In this document: positions 1 through 10,272 of the stretch, in pieces | Numbering within the stretch: the first letter of the stretch is position 1 | How the letters are laid out: the number at the start of each line of letters is the position of its first letter | Source: Pedobacter cryoconitis | Lineage (GTDB): Bacteria > Bacteroidota > Bacteroidia > Sphingobacteriales > Sphingobacteriaceae | DNA: 64,000 bases | Direction of reading: 5' to 3' | NCBI RefSeq assembly: GCF_014200595.1 | Contig: NZ_JACHCG010000001.1 | Location: forward strand, 186,001 to 250,000 | The notes under the pieces: generated by a model | The model's input: the letters and a program-made list of their open reading frames with translations, nothing else | The model's database searches: none | What the model was told of the DNA's origin: nothing | Program-made: the position numbers and the translations under genes

Positions 1-2
1 AG

Positions 3-188
3 GATAATTTTATGCTGAATTATCCAGTCAGATTAATGAATGATGAAATGAAAGCGGTACAGGCAGATTTGCTTTTTAAGTATTATCCTGGAGATCATTT
101 TACGGTGAAGACAGCAGGATATATGGCTGATTTATCTGGTTTCCTCGAGGGGAAATATAAGCAATGGCTGCTTCAGACAAGCAAATAA
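3..188 (+). CDS. C-terminal end of an unrecognised protein (partial, runs off the left edge)
   Basis: An open frame enters from the left edge and ends at TAA 186-188. The visible 61 residues end in GFLEGKYKQWLLQTSK and contain YYPGDHFTV. A GDHF-type tail occurs near the C-terminus of some alpha/beta-hydrolase esterases, where the histidine is catalytic, but too little is present to assign a family. An ATG at 12 exists, but the frame is open upstream of it, so a start inside the window is not required. A strong hairpin follows directly. Confidence 0.55.
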   Translation, partial: DNFMLNYPVRLMNDEMKAVQADLLFKYYPGDHFTVKTAGYMADLSGFLEGKYKQWLLQTSK

Positions 189-192
189 TAAA

Positions 193-236
193 GAAGGTCT
201 GATCAGATTTTTATTCATTCAGACCTTCCTTTTTTG
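193..236 (+). terminator. Rho-independent terminator
   Basis: A 10-bp perfect stem (193-202 with 219-228) closes a 16-nt loop and is followed by a T-rich tract at 230-235. It sits 5 nt after the stop of the partial left-edge gene and before a minus-strand gene ending at 244, so it can serve the plus strand and perhaps both. Confidence 0.75.
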
Positions 237-243
237 CTCCGGG

Positions 244-432
244 TTAGTAATTCTCCAGGAAATCTTCTCCCTTTTGCGTAATTGTTGCAGAGGGATGGGC
301 GCTATCCGGATGAATAAGGATATAACCCAGACGCTCCAGCTCTTCATAAGCTTCTTCCATTCCTCCAAGAATAGAAGAGCTTACTTGTTGTTCCACTGTT
401 TCCAGTATTCTTTTGATTTCTTCATTTTCCAT
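244..432 (-). CDS. Small hypothetical protein (62 aa)
   Basis: The chosen start is the ATG at 432. The frame also extends to a TTG at 447, which would add five residues (MLNLS). The protein is acidic and mostly helical by eye, with no signal peptide or membrane segment. It begins MENEEIKRILETVEQQ and ends KGEDFLENY, and an ELERLGYILIHPDSAHPSATIT stretch (residues about 31-52) looks like a small winged-helix-like or regulatory fold, though no family is recognised. It is divergent from the polysaccharide deacetylase at 511, with 78 bp between starts. Its compact layout between a terminator and a promoter supports a real gene. Confidence 0.55.
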   Translation of the reverse strand: MENEEIKRILETVEQQVSSSILGGMEEAYEELERLGYILIHPDSAHPSATITQKGEDFLENY

Positions 433-497
433 ACTTAAATTTAACAATTTTTAGGATAAGGTGTTTGGTAATTTTAACACTGTTCGTAAAATATATT

Positions 498-505
498 TAT
501 TTTTG
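498..505 (+). promoter_or_regulatory. Bacteroidota -7 promoter element (TATTTTTG)
   Basis: The sequence TATTTTTG matches the Bacteroidota -7 consensus TAnnTTTG. It ends 5 nt before the ATG at 511, so the transcript would start at or very near the start codon. No convincing -33 TTTG lies at the expected spacing. Confidence 0.5.
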
Positions 506-510
506 TGTCC

Positions 511-1389
511 ATGAAAACATACCCCAATTCATTATTCCTCTTTCTTTCCTTGTTTCTTTTCGCCTGTCATTCTGATACTAAACAACAAATAGCTAAAACT
601 GCAAAGGACACTGTAATCGGTGCTGAGCAATCAACAACTCCTGTGAAATCTTCTCCGGCAGATGCTAAAACGATTCTTTCACGTAAAGAAGTTCCTGTGT
701 TATGTTACCATCAGATCAGGGACTGGAAAGCTTCAGATTCCCAAAGAGCACATGACGATATTATTCCCCCTGCTAATTTTAGAGATCATATGAAAATGCT
801 GGCAGATAGTGGTTATCATACTATTTTACCTGATCAACTGTATGATTATTTAAATTATGGTACTAAACTGCCTTCAAAACCGATCATGATTTCTTTTGAT
901 GATACGGATCTGGATCAATATACTGTCGGTGCTGCGGAATTAAAGAAGCATGGCTTTAAAGGCGTGTTTTTTATTATGACTGTATCTATCGGCAGACCAA
1001 GATATATGAGCAAAGCGCAGATTAAAGAGCTGTCGGATGATGGACATGTGATAGCCAGTCATACCTGGAACCACAAGAATTTTGCGCAGTTTACTGATGA
1101 AGACTGGGATATCCAGATCGATAAGCCTACGCAGACTTTAGAGAAAATTACAGGGAAAAAGGTGGAGTACTTCGCTTATCCTTATGGAGTTTTCAAAGCA
1201 GCTAACCTGCACAAATTAAAAGAGCATGGGTTTAAGGCGGCGTTCATTTTGTCTACGCCAATGGACGAGGTGAATCCGATTTATACGATCAGAAGGATTA
1301 TTGATCCGGGACGTTATACAGCGAGGAATCTGTACAATAGTTTACAGAAAAGCTTTAATAAAAAAAAGGTAGTTACGCCTGCTTCTTAA
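511..1389 (+). CDS. Polysaccharide deacetylase lipoprotein (CE4/NodB family), copy 1
   Basis: A 292-aa exported lipoprotein with a signal peptide ending in a lipobox (LFLFAC, Cys19), a low-complexity linker to about residue 55, then a NodB-homology domain. Seen motifs: CYHQIRDW (65-72), the metal/catalytic SFDDTD (128-133), the metal-binding SHTWNH (183-188), and the late AYPYG motif. CE4 enzymes de-N-acetylate or de-O-acetylate polysaccharides; here a cell-wall or exopolysaccharide substrate in the periplasm is likely but not shown. The start is the ATG at 511 rather than the in-frame GTG at 505. A close paralog lies inverted at 8221-9099. Strong terminator after the stop. Confidence 0.9.
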   Translation: MKTYPNSLFLFLSLFLFACHSDTKQQIAKTAKDTVIGAEQSTTPVKSSPADAKTILSRKEVPVLCYHQIRDWKASDSQRAHDDIIPPANFRDHMKMLADSGYHTILPDQLYDYLNYGTKLPSKPIMISFDDTDLDQYTVGAAELKKHGFKGVFFIMTVSIGRPRYMSKAQIKELSDDGHVIASHTWNHKNFAQFTDEDWDIQIDKPTQTLEKITGKKVEYFAYPYGVFKAANLHKLKEHGFKAAFILSTPMDEVNPIYTIRRIIDPGRYTARNLYNSLQKSFNKKKVVTPAS

Positions 1390-1409
1390 CCAGGTTACAG
1401 TATAAATGT

Positions 1410-1446
1410 AAAAAGGGGTAGCTGAAATTTCAGTTACCCCTTTTTT
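1410..1446. terminator. Bidirectional terminator between convergent genes
   Basis: A palindrome centred at about 1427 (1410-1445) with a single mismatch, GC-rich core and A-tract/T-tract on the two sides. It lies between the deacetylase (stop 1389) and the ABC-F gene (minus, ends 1466) and can act on both strands. Confidence 0.85.
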
Positions 1447-1465
1447 ATATAATCAGATTACAAGC

Positions 1466-3809
<2,344 letters not shown>

Positions 3810-3817
<8 letters not shown>

Positions 3818-4271
3818 GATGGAAGGATTAAAAGCGAAATTATATCAATCTTGTATGGATTTTATCATGCAAAGGATCAATACTGCGGAAACTGCTTTAG
3901 AGCAGGCGCAAGAAGCAAGTAATGATGATACAAAGAGCAGTGCGGGTGATAAGTTTGAGACTACAAGGGAAATGATGCAGCAGGATATTGGCAGAAATAA
4001 AAGTTTGTTAATGGATGCAAAGCAGAACCTGGCTTTGTTGTCTTCTTTAGAAGAGGCTGTTCATAGCGATGTGGTTAGAAATGGAGCGTTGGTTTATACT
4101 TCTAACGGGATATTTTATATCAGTATTAGTGCAGGGCAGTTGAAAGTTGATGGCCAGCAGGTGTTTGCGATTTCAGCAGTTTCTCCGATTGGGCAGTTAC
4201 TGGTAGGTAAGAAGGTTGGCGAGTCTTTTAGTTTTAACAAGAACGAGTATACGATTAAACAGATAGATTAG
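3810..4271 (+). CDS. GreA/GreB-like coiled-coil protein
   Basis: A 153-aa cytosolic protein with an N-terminal helical part (about 1-85, containing SSAGDKFETTREMMQQDIGR) followed by a C-terminal domain ending SPIGQLLVGKKVGESFSF, which resembles the FKBP-like C-terminal domain of transcript-cleavage factors GreA/GreB (SPxGxALLGkkvGD). Homologs in Bacteroidota are often labelled 3-oxoacyl-ACP synthase, for which nothing in this sequence argues. It may bind RNA polymerase; that is inference. Start ATG 3810 overlaps the nitroreductase stop; an alternative ATG at 3819 starts 1 nt after that stop. Followed by a long bidirectional terminator. Confidence 0.75.
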
Positions 4272-4284
4272 TTTTAATTTTTTT

Positions 4285-4329
4285 ATGATAAAATATCCGT
4301 TATCAATTTGATAACGGATATTTTATCAT
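4285..4329. terminator. Strong bidirectional terminator (20-bp perfect stem)
   Basis: Arms 4285-4304 and 4310-4329 are perfectly complementary over 20 bp with a 5-nt loop. T-rich sequence precedes and A/T-rich sequence follows. It separates the convergent GreA-like gene and the DUF5977 gene. Confidence 0.9.
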
Positions 4330-4346
4330 AATGATTTGGGAAGGTT

Positions 4347-5243
4347 TTATCTGCATTTGGCAGGTTTAACAAATGTAAGTCTGTTAGATTTTCCACAAGG
4401 ATTGACTGCCTCTACTTCGATTACGTGCTTTTCTGAGCAATCCCAATAAATTGAAAATGAATAATCTCCAACTCTTCTCAAAACACCATCGACATACCAA
4501 TAGTAACTTACGTCTGGTAAGTTATTTACTTGAACATTTACCTGTTGCCTTGAAGATTGAAGTGGCCAGAATTTGTAATTGAAAACATGCTGATAAATTT
4601 CACCTGGTGCACTGGTACATGTAGATATACATGTACGGTTTATATTTGCTTCACTTTGTCCAGTTGTGTTTAAATCATTTAGTGCCTTAGCATCTGCTTC
4701 TGCTTGTGAATATCCAGCCCATTTTCTAGCTGGTATCGTATATGTAAATGGTTCTGAAGTGTACCCAGGGCCACAATTATTTTTATAGAAAACGCCTGTT
4801 TTTTCGCTGCTAAAGTAAGTAGTAGGTGGGTGTATTGGTGGGTTAATTGTTAAAGTAAACTGTTGTCTGGTGTCATAAGATCTACCTGTGTTATCATCTA
4901 TTATTTTAACTGTAAAATAATAGGTTGCGGTAATGGGATAGGAAAAGCCATTATGGACTGTCATGGTCAGTTTAGTAGGATTTTTTGTACTAGCATTCCA
5001 AAGATTTGTTCCTTGTACATAGCTTGGATTTGCAGAAGTTCCAATACTTTCAAAAGGAGATGCTGTTGTAGTTTCTGTAGGGTTAAAAAGAGGGTAGTTA
5101 AGACAATGGGAAGTAGCAGTCTCACCGGAAATTGTTAACTCAATCGTTGATCCGGTGTAGGATACAGATGGTCCAGTTAATGTTTGTGTATACCCGGTTA
5201 AACACAAAACAGTAAGTAATAGTAATAAGTAAATTTTTCTCAT
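4347..5243 (-). CDS. Exported DUF5977-containing protein
   Basis: A 298-aa secreted protein with a clear signal peptide (MRKIYLLLLLTVLCLTGYTQ, cleavage near residue 20). The middle (about residues 143-206) matches the DUF5977 pattern: a FYKNNCGPGY start, TYTIPAR, then SQAEADAKA and a GQSEANINRTC end. The N-terminal 120 residues and the C-terminal 80 residues look like beta-rich Ig/PKD-like extracellular domains; PNPCGKSNRL-type text and several cysteines lie in the last 60 residues. Likely surface-exposed or secreted and possibly adhesive; function unknown. It is divergent from the AT-rich barrel gene at 5534 across a 290-bp, very AT-rich spacer in which no gene is seen. Confidence 0.8.
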   Translation of the reverse strand: MRKIYLLLLLTVLCLTGYTQTLTGPSVSYTGSTIELTISGETATSHCLNYPLFNPTETTTASPFESIGTSANPSYVQGTNLWNASTKNPTKLTMTVHNGFSYPITATYYFTVKIIDDNTGRSYDTRQQFTLTINPPIHPPTTYFSSEKTGVFYKNNCGPGYTSEPFTYTIPARKWAGYSQAEADAKALNDLNTTGQSEANINRTCISTCTSAPGEIYQHVFNYKFWPLQSSRQQVNVQVNNLPDVSYYWYVDGVLRRVGDYSFSIYWDCSEKHVIEVEAVNPCGKSNRLTFVKPAKCR

Positions 5244-5533
5244 TTGATCTTTAGTAATTAAAAATTTGGTAATGTGTGTCTCTTGGATCCAATATCAATT
5301 GCTATTTGTTTATTATCTTTTAGTTTGATTTTAAATCATAATAAAAGAAATTTATAATTATAATTGCAAATATAAATTAATATATTTGAAAATATGAAAT
5401 TAATTAAGAAATCAAATGTTTTTAAATTTATTTTTTATTTATTACTAATAGTTTTATATTGCTAATAGCTGGTTTTCAGTTAATTTGATATAATTTTTAA
5501 GTTTATTTATTTTTTTATTACGGTAATTTTATT

Positions 5534-8104
5534 TTGTTGAAATGTTTTTTTGTGTTGATTCTTGTTGTTCTTCTTTTTTATGGAGATTGTTGGGGACAGA
5601 ATAGTGAAATTAAGGGAAGGATTATCGATGGTCAAACTGGGCTTAAGATTGAATACGCTGACATATTTTTTTATAAAGATTCCTTAAAAATCTTACGTGC
5701 TAATTCAGATACAGCTGGGGTATTTGCAATTCCTCTTAGTTTACTTAATCTATGCACAAGGGTTGTTATATCAGGATTAAACTACAAATCTTTGATCGTT
5801 TATGATTTGAAAAATCTAAGAAGTAAACGGGGAAATGAGGTTTTCGAGTTGCAACCGCTTAATAATATGTTGAAAACTGTTGAGATAAAGTCAACGAAAA
5901 AATATCGGGATACCGTTAGGATTGATTTATCTAATGAAAATTTTGACCGTTCAAAAATGGTTGAAGAATTATTTTATACTTCTGGTCTTTCGGTTGATAG
6001 TAAAAGTCAATTGTGGTATAAAGGAAATATAGTTTCTGGGATTAAAGTTAATGGAAAAGATTTTTTTGGAAAAAATAATATGGGTATTTATAAAATCTTA
6101 CCCGCATTAACTATGAAGAATATTGAAATCATATCTACGAATATTGATTCTGTTACTAATACAATCATTACAAAACCTGACATAAAATTAAATTTTACAC
6201 TCAAAGAAAAGTATAACAAAGGAAAGTTTGGTAACGTAAACATATCAGCTGGGAGCTCTGAAAGATACTTATTCCAAGGTAATTTATATTTATATAATAA
6301 AAATGAACAGTTTTCTTTTTTTATGAATTCTAATAATGTGAATGCTAATGACAATATAATTAATGAACCAGTTGTGAATTTTTCGACTAATACTAATAAT
6401 GTAAAGTATAAATCCGGGAAGGTTACTTATGAAAGAACGTTTAAGAAACTTATTCTTTCTACATCTGTAAAAGGAGCTTTAACAGATAAAGATTATAAGG
6501 CTTTAACCGAAAGAGAGGAGGAAACTATATCTCAAAACTCAAAAACGTCAAGTAGCTTGAGGGATAAAATGTTCCTTTTAGATGAAACACTATTGGGAAT
6601 AGAATATAAAATGGATTCTCTGAGTACATTTTCTTTCCATCAATCTCTTAATTACAAAAACAATAACATTTTAGATTCAACTGAGTATGATATTCAAAAA
6701 GCTGAAATCAGAACATTGTCTCAGATGTATAAGAGAAATGAGAAGGGAACGCTTCAATTAATTACAAATTTCAAATATAACTGGAGATCATTTAGTAAAA
6801 AAGGAAGAACAATAGGATTTCGATATCTTTATAAGATAAATAACTATAAAACAACAGAGTCTAATGATATTTTGAGTGTAAGTGGAGTTCTGCCAGGTCG
6901 ATACTTCATTAATGGAAACCGAAATGTATTCAGCAAAGCTTTGTCCATAGAATCCACTTTAACTGAGCCTATGGGGGATAACTCTTATTTCAGTTTTATT
7001 TCAGCTTTTAAAAGAAATATACTGGATTATCATTCAAATGTTGAGAGTGATACTACAATTAATTTCCTTCGCGACCCCATTAAGATAAATAATAAATATA
7101 TTGATTTTGGAGGTAAGTATCATAAATCTTTTAAAAAGATAAATTTCGATGCATCTGTTGGTATTAATATTAATTTAAGACAAGTTGAGGTGGTTGGTAT
7201 TTCAAATAATAGAGTTTTTACTAATTTGATAGCCAAAATGAATGTCAATTATGCAATAAACAGTAAAAAGAATTTGTCTTTTTCTTATAATCAATCAGTT
7301 GATGAACAATCGGTTAATAATTTAACTGGTATTAATTCATCCTTTGGTCTAGTAAGTCAGTTTAAAGGCAATCCGTATTTGAAGTCAGAGGTTAGAAAAA
7401 GAATAGAAGTAATATATAATCTAAAGAAATCCGATTCCTTGGATCTTTCTTTTTCGGGAGGATTTGATTTATATAAAAATAAATTGGGGTACATTGTAAA
7501 TAGTTCTTCTTCAGTTATCCAGGAAACTCAGGTTGATAATATTGGCAATGCAATAACTACAGATCTATCATTTTCCTTAAATCGTTATTTTTCAAATGGA
7601 CGAACTTTAAATTACTTTATAAAATTAAATTATGAGGAGAGTCCAGTTGTCACTAATCAAGAACTATTAGTAAATAGAAGTTATGTTGTGAATCAATCCC
7701 TATCTTATAATAATAGGTTAATTACATCTGTTTTGTCTCAATCATCAACATTAAGTGCTTCATTTACTAAATATTATACTGATGTTTATAGTTCTAATTC
7801 TCTCAATATAACTCTGTCTAGTAAATTATCAGCGAACATTTTTAATATAAAAGCGAATCTTTTCCCTTTGATCAATCTGAGTAAAAATATAAATTCCAGT
7901 ATAGCTTTTGCAACAAATTTTGAATTATCAAAAGATATTTTTAAGAAGCTTGGTACATGCTGGATTCAAGTGTATGATGTTTTTAACACGTTTAAATATA
8001 ATAATGACTTTCTTGGTCCAACTTATAAACAGACATTAAAATATTCCAATTTGCAACGATATATTCTCGTTGGTGTAAGTTTCAAATTTAATAGTATGAA
8101 ATAG
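5534..8104 (+). CDS. Outer-membrane beta-barrel protein, TonB-dependent-receptor-like
   Basis: An 856-aa exported protein starting at a TTG (5534, or the adjacent TTG 5537); no ATG precedes the signal peptide (CFFVLILVVLLFYGDCWGQ). After a CarboxypepD_reg-like domain (about 24-110, with IKGRIIDGQTG) comes a plug-like region (about 115-215) and a long barrel of alternating strands ending in VGVSFKFNSMK with a terminal-type strand. No TonB box is obvious. Related proteins in Bacteroidota have unknown cargo or form export/assembly barrels. The gene is markedly more AT-rich than its surroundings, which suggests recent acquisition. Confidence 0.8.
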   Translation: MLKCFFVLILVVLLFYGDCWGQNSEIKGRIIDGQTGLKIEYADIFFYKDSLKILRANSDTAGVFAIPLSLLNLCTRVVISGLNYKSLIVYDLKNLRSKRGNEVFELQPLNNMLKTVEIKSTKKYRDTVRIDLSNENFDRSKMVEELFYTSGLSVDSKSQLWYKGNIVSGIKVNGKDFFGKNNMGIYKILPALTMKNIEIISTNIDSVTNTIITKPDIKLNFTLKEKYNKGKFGNVNISAGSSERYLFQGNLYLYNKNEQFSFFMNSNNVNANDNIINEPVVNFSTNTNNVKYKSGKVTYERTFKKLILSTSVKGALTDKDYKALTEREEETISQNSKTSSSLRDKMFLLDETLLGIEYKMDSLSTFSFHQSLNYKNNNILDSTEYDIQKAEIRTLSQMYKRNEKGTLQLITNFKYNWRSFSKKGRTIGFRYLYKINNYKTTESNDILSVSGVLPGRYFINGNRNVFSKALSIESTLTEPMGDNSYFSFISAFKRNILDYHSNVESDTTINFLRDPIKINNKYIDFGGKYHKSFKKINFDASVGININLRQVEVVGISNNRVFTNLIAKMNVNYAINSKKNLSFSYNQSVDEQSVNNLTGINSSFGLVSQFKGNPYLKSEVRKRIEVIYNLKKSDSLDLSFSGGFDLYKNKLGYIVNSSSSVIQETQVDNIGNAITTDLSFSLNRYFSNGRTLNYFIKLNYEESPVVTNQELLVNRSYVVNQSLSYNNRLITSVLSQSSTLSASFTKYYTDVYSSNSLNITLSSKLSANIFNIKANLFPLINLSKNINSSIAFATNFELSKDIFKKLGTCWIQVYDVFNTFKYNNDFLGPTYKQTLKYSNLQRYILVGVSFKFNSMK

Positions 8105-8146
8105 TTTTTAGGAATTTGAACTATTGAGAAATAAAATTTAAGTGGG

Positions 8147-8220
8147 CAATTAATTTGTTGACTGGAAAAGCTCGATTTATAACATTACAAATTGGGCTTT
8201 TCCAGTCAACAAATTAATTG
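8147..8220. repeat. Large perfect inverted repeat (25-bp arms, 24-nt spacer)
   Basis: Left arm 8147-8171 and right arm 8196-8220 are exact reverse complements over 25 bp. The right arm abuts the stop codon of the minus-strand deacetylase (8221). It lies between convergent genes and may terminate both, but there is no T-tract after either arm and the spacer is long for a terminator. Confidence 0.8.
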
Positions 8221-9099
8221 TTAAAAGCTATTTTTAATGCTATTGCTTAATGTTTTTGGTGTCCAGTAACCACTAGCGATAATCCTTCTGATCGTAAACA
8301 GCGGATCTTTTTCATCACGTTTGGTAGATAGAATAAATGCACTCTTGAATCCTCTTTTTTTCAATTCAGGAATAGCCTCCGGATTCCATAAACCAAATGG
8401 GTAAGCGAAATGGTGAATGTTTTTACCAGTAATTTCCTGTAATGTCTTAGTCGGTTTATCAATCTGGATTTCCCAGTCTTTACCTTGATACTTTTTCACG
8501 TTATGGTGATCCCAGGTATGAGAACCAATATCATTTCCTTTATCTGAAAGATCTTTAACTTGTGCTTTGCTCATGTAATTTGGTCTGCCCAAAGAAACAG
8601 TCATGACGAAGAAAGCACCTTTGAAACCATATTTTCTCATTGTAGGCTCAGCAATTGTATACTGATCCAGATCGGTGTCATCAAAAGTCAGTAAAATTGG
8701 TTTTGATGGCAACGGTGTACCATTATTCAGATAGTCATATAATTGATCAAGCAGGATCGTGTGATAACCACTATCTGCCAACATTTTCATATGGCCTTTA
8801 AATACATCTATTGGAATAATATAATCTTTAGCTGCTTTGGAATCTTTAGGTCGCCAATCACGAATCTGATGATAACATAATACAGGAACTTGTTTACGCG
8901 CCAGGATTGTTTTGGCATCAGCAACTTTGATCTTTGATATATCTACGGCTTTATTTGGGGCAGCAGGTTCGTTGGAAGTTTTGGTTACAGTAACAGCAGA
9001 ACTGTCTTTAGTTTCTTCTTTTTTGTTTTGAGATTTGGACTGGCAGCCGGCGCTTAAAAATAGTGCAGCAGCAGTTAAGGATAGGATGTAATGTTTCAT
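8221..9099 (-). CDS. Polysaccharide deacetylase lipoprotein (CE4/NodB family), copy 2
   Basis: A 292-aa paralog of the gene at 511-1389: lipobox LSAGC (Cys19), linker to about residue 60, then the NodB domain with CYHQIRDW (75-82), TFDDTD (138-143), SHTWDH (193-198) and AYPFG. By eye well over half the residues from position 60 on are identical in the two proteins, while signal peptides and linkers differ. All metal-binding residues are present in both, so both are probably active. Expected role: de-acetylation of an envelope polysaccharide in the periplasm. Start ATG 9099. Confidence 0.9.
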   Translation of the reverse strand: MKHYILSLTAAALFLSAGCQSKSQNKKEETKDSSAVTVTKTSNEPAAPNKAVDISKIKVADAKTILARKQVPVLCYHQIRDWRPKDSKAAKDYIIPIDVFKGHMKMLADSGYHTILLDQLYDYLNNGTPLPSKPILLTFDDTDLDQYTIAEPTMRKYGFKGAFFVMTVSLGRPNYMSKAQVKDLSDKGNDIGSHTWDHHNVKKYQGKDWEIQIDKPTKTLQEITGKNIHHFAYPFGLWNPEAIPELKKRGFKSAFILSTKRDEKDPLFTIRRIIASGYWTPKTLSNSIKNSF

Positions 9100-9161
9100 T
9101 CAGAGATTTTATGTGTTGTTTGCTAAATTAGGAAATCAACTGACAATTTTATTATTAAAAG

Positions 9162-9197
9162 CAAAAAAGGCCAGACAATATTGTCTGGCCTTTTTTG
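9162..9197. terminator. Bidirectional terminator (36-bp perfect palindrome)
   Basis: Positions 9162-9197 form a perfect palindrome with a GGCCAGACAAT core and flanking A6/T6. It lies between the porin gene (minus, ends at 9227) and the start region of the minus-strand deacetylase (9099), so its main job is termination of the porin transcript. Confidence 0.85.
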
Positions 9198-9226
9198 TGT
9201 AAAAAGTTGTGTAGAGTATCTACATA

Positions 9227-9853
9227 CTATAAGTAGAACTGAACACCGATTTTTGGAGCGAAGAAGTTTGCGCCAATGTTGAAATCTTTGTTTCCACCGA
9301 TTTTATCACCGTTGTCATTTTTCAAAGTATTGTCGTTGTAGCTAATACCTTTAACAGAGAATTCGATACCGAATTTTTTGCTTGGGAAGAATGCAAAACC
9401 TGGAGATAGAGCAACACCTACATTATTATATTTAGATGTTTTTGCATAGTTATTTCCGTCGTTGTCACCAACTTTAGTATTACCAAATGCCATAGGAACA
9501 GATAATTGTCCGAAGAATTTAAATTGCTCATTGATACCTTTGTAGTAACGTGCGAATGGAGCAACTACAAATGCTTGTTTTTTTGTAGTGAAACCTGCAA
9601 CATTACCAAGTGCATCTGTATGAATTTTAGAAGACTCAAAACCTACGCCAGTACCAATTGCTAAATTATCAGTTACGAAGTAACCTACACTTGGAACGAT
9701 ATTAAAGATTGTGTTTGTTTTGCTTGCACCATTTGGTTTGTTTGAATCAAATTCAACGTTACCACCTAACATGAATTTACCTTTTTCAGTTTGAGCTTGA
9801 GTTGTGAATGCTAATGCTGAAACTGCGATTAATGATAATAATAATTTTTTCAT
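9227..9853 (-). CDS. Outer-membrane beta-barrel porin-family protein
   Basis: A 208-aa outer-membrane barrel of the small opacity/OmpW-like class. Start chosen at ATG 9853 (MKKLLLSLIAVSALAFTTQAQ signal peptide); an in-frame ATG upstream would precede the signal peptide. The mature part has repeated amphipathic strands (GKFMLGGNVEF, SVGYFVTDNLAIGTGVGF, AFVVAPFARYY) and ends in KIGVQFYL, a typical C-terminal barrel strand. It probably folds as an eight-stranded barrel; the ligand is unknown. Monocistronic, with a terminator downstream and the long regulatory gap upstream. Confidence 0.85.
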   Translation of the reverse strand: MKKLLLSLIAVSALAFTTQAQTEKGKFMLGGNVEFDSNKPNGASKTNTIFNIVPSVGYFVTDNLAIGTGVGFESSKIHTDALGNVAGFTTKKQAFVVAPFARYYKGINEQFKFFGQLSVPMAFGNTKVGDNDGNNYAKTSKYNNVGVALSPGFAFFPSKKFGIEFSVKGISYNDNTLKNDNGDKIGGNKDFNIGANFFAPKIGVQFYL

Positions 9854-10107
9854 TTTGTTGCTTTTTAATTTATACAAAGCCAGAATTTTTGTTTTTAGTA
9901 TCTGACTATGTTTGTCATATAGTCAATACCGGTGCCAAAGAAATGTTTAGCATACAATCTGGAAATGCGGTTTTTTGTAAATGCTTATCGGATAGTAAGA
10001 TAAAATGTTTTAGGTTTCCCTTTATTATTTTGTGATGACAATTAACAAAATGCTCACATTAAATTAACATTAAAATTAGCAAGACAGTTTGACTTTCTTT
10101 GTTAGAA

Positions 10108-10149
10108 TGTCAGTTTTTTTAATGCCATTTCTGTCAGTTTTTGGGTCAG
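10108..10149 (+). promoter_or_regulatory. Direct repeats upstream of a sigma-54-like promoter (candidate enhancer sites)
   Basis: The 11-mer TGTCAGTTTTT occurs at 10108-10118 and 10132-10142, and GGGTCAG follows at 10143-10149. The repeats are 24 bp apart and end about 14 bp upstream of the -24 element. They are candidates for an upstream activating sequence for a bacterial enhancer-binding protein; no binding protein is encoded nearby. Confidence 0.45.
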
Positions 10150-10162
10150 ATTCACTTTGCTC

Positions 10163-10178
10163 TGGCACGAATGTGGCA
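10163..10178 (+). promoter_or_regulatory. Sigma-54 (RpoN)-type promoter
   Basis: TGGCACG-N4-TGGCA with GG at 10164-10165 and GC at 10176-10177, the exact 12-bp register of the -24/-12 consensus (TGGCACG-N4-TTGCA); only one consensus base differs. The predicted transcription start near 10189 leaves a leader of about 84 nt to ATG 10273. Confidence 0.65.
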
Positions 10179-10272
10179 CGTATTATTAAATAAATAACCA
10201 ACAAAACCTCTTTCTGATAAAAAAAAACTAAATTCATTAAACCTTTATGTCTGTTTAAAACGTTATTTAATT

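Larger units (their letters stand above)
9854..10272. other. 419-bp intergenic regulatory region
   Basis: The gap separates the divergent porin (9853, minus) and GH130 gene (10273, plus). No credible gene was seen in it. It carries a sigma-54-like promoter (10163-10178), direct repeats TGTCAGTTTTT at 10108 and 10132 with a third TCAG at 10146, and A/T-rich sequence near the porin start, including a GGCTTTG element about 30 nt upstream of ATG 9853 that is a 7/8 match to the -7 consensus. Confidence 0.6.

Noticed and set aside
9808..10035. Plus-strand ORF over the porin start region
   Set aside because: Overlaps the porin signal peptide and regulatory gap, with low-complexity hydrophobic composition from AT-rich DNA.
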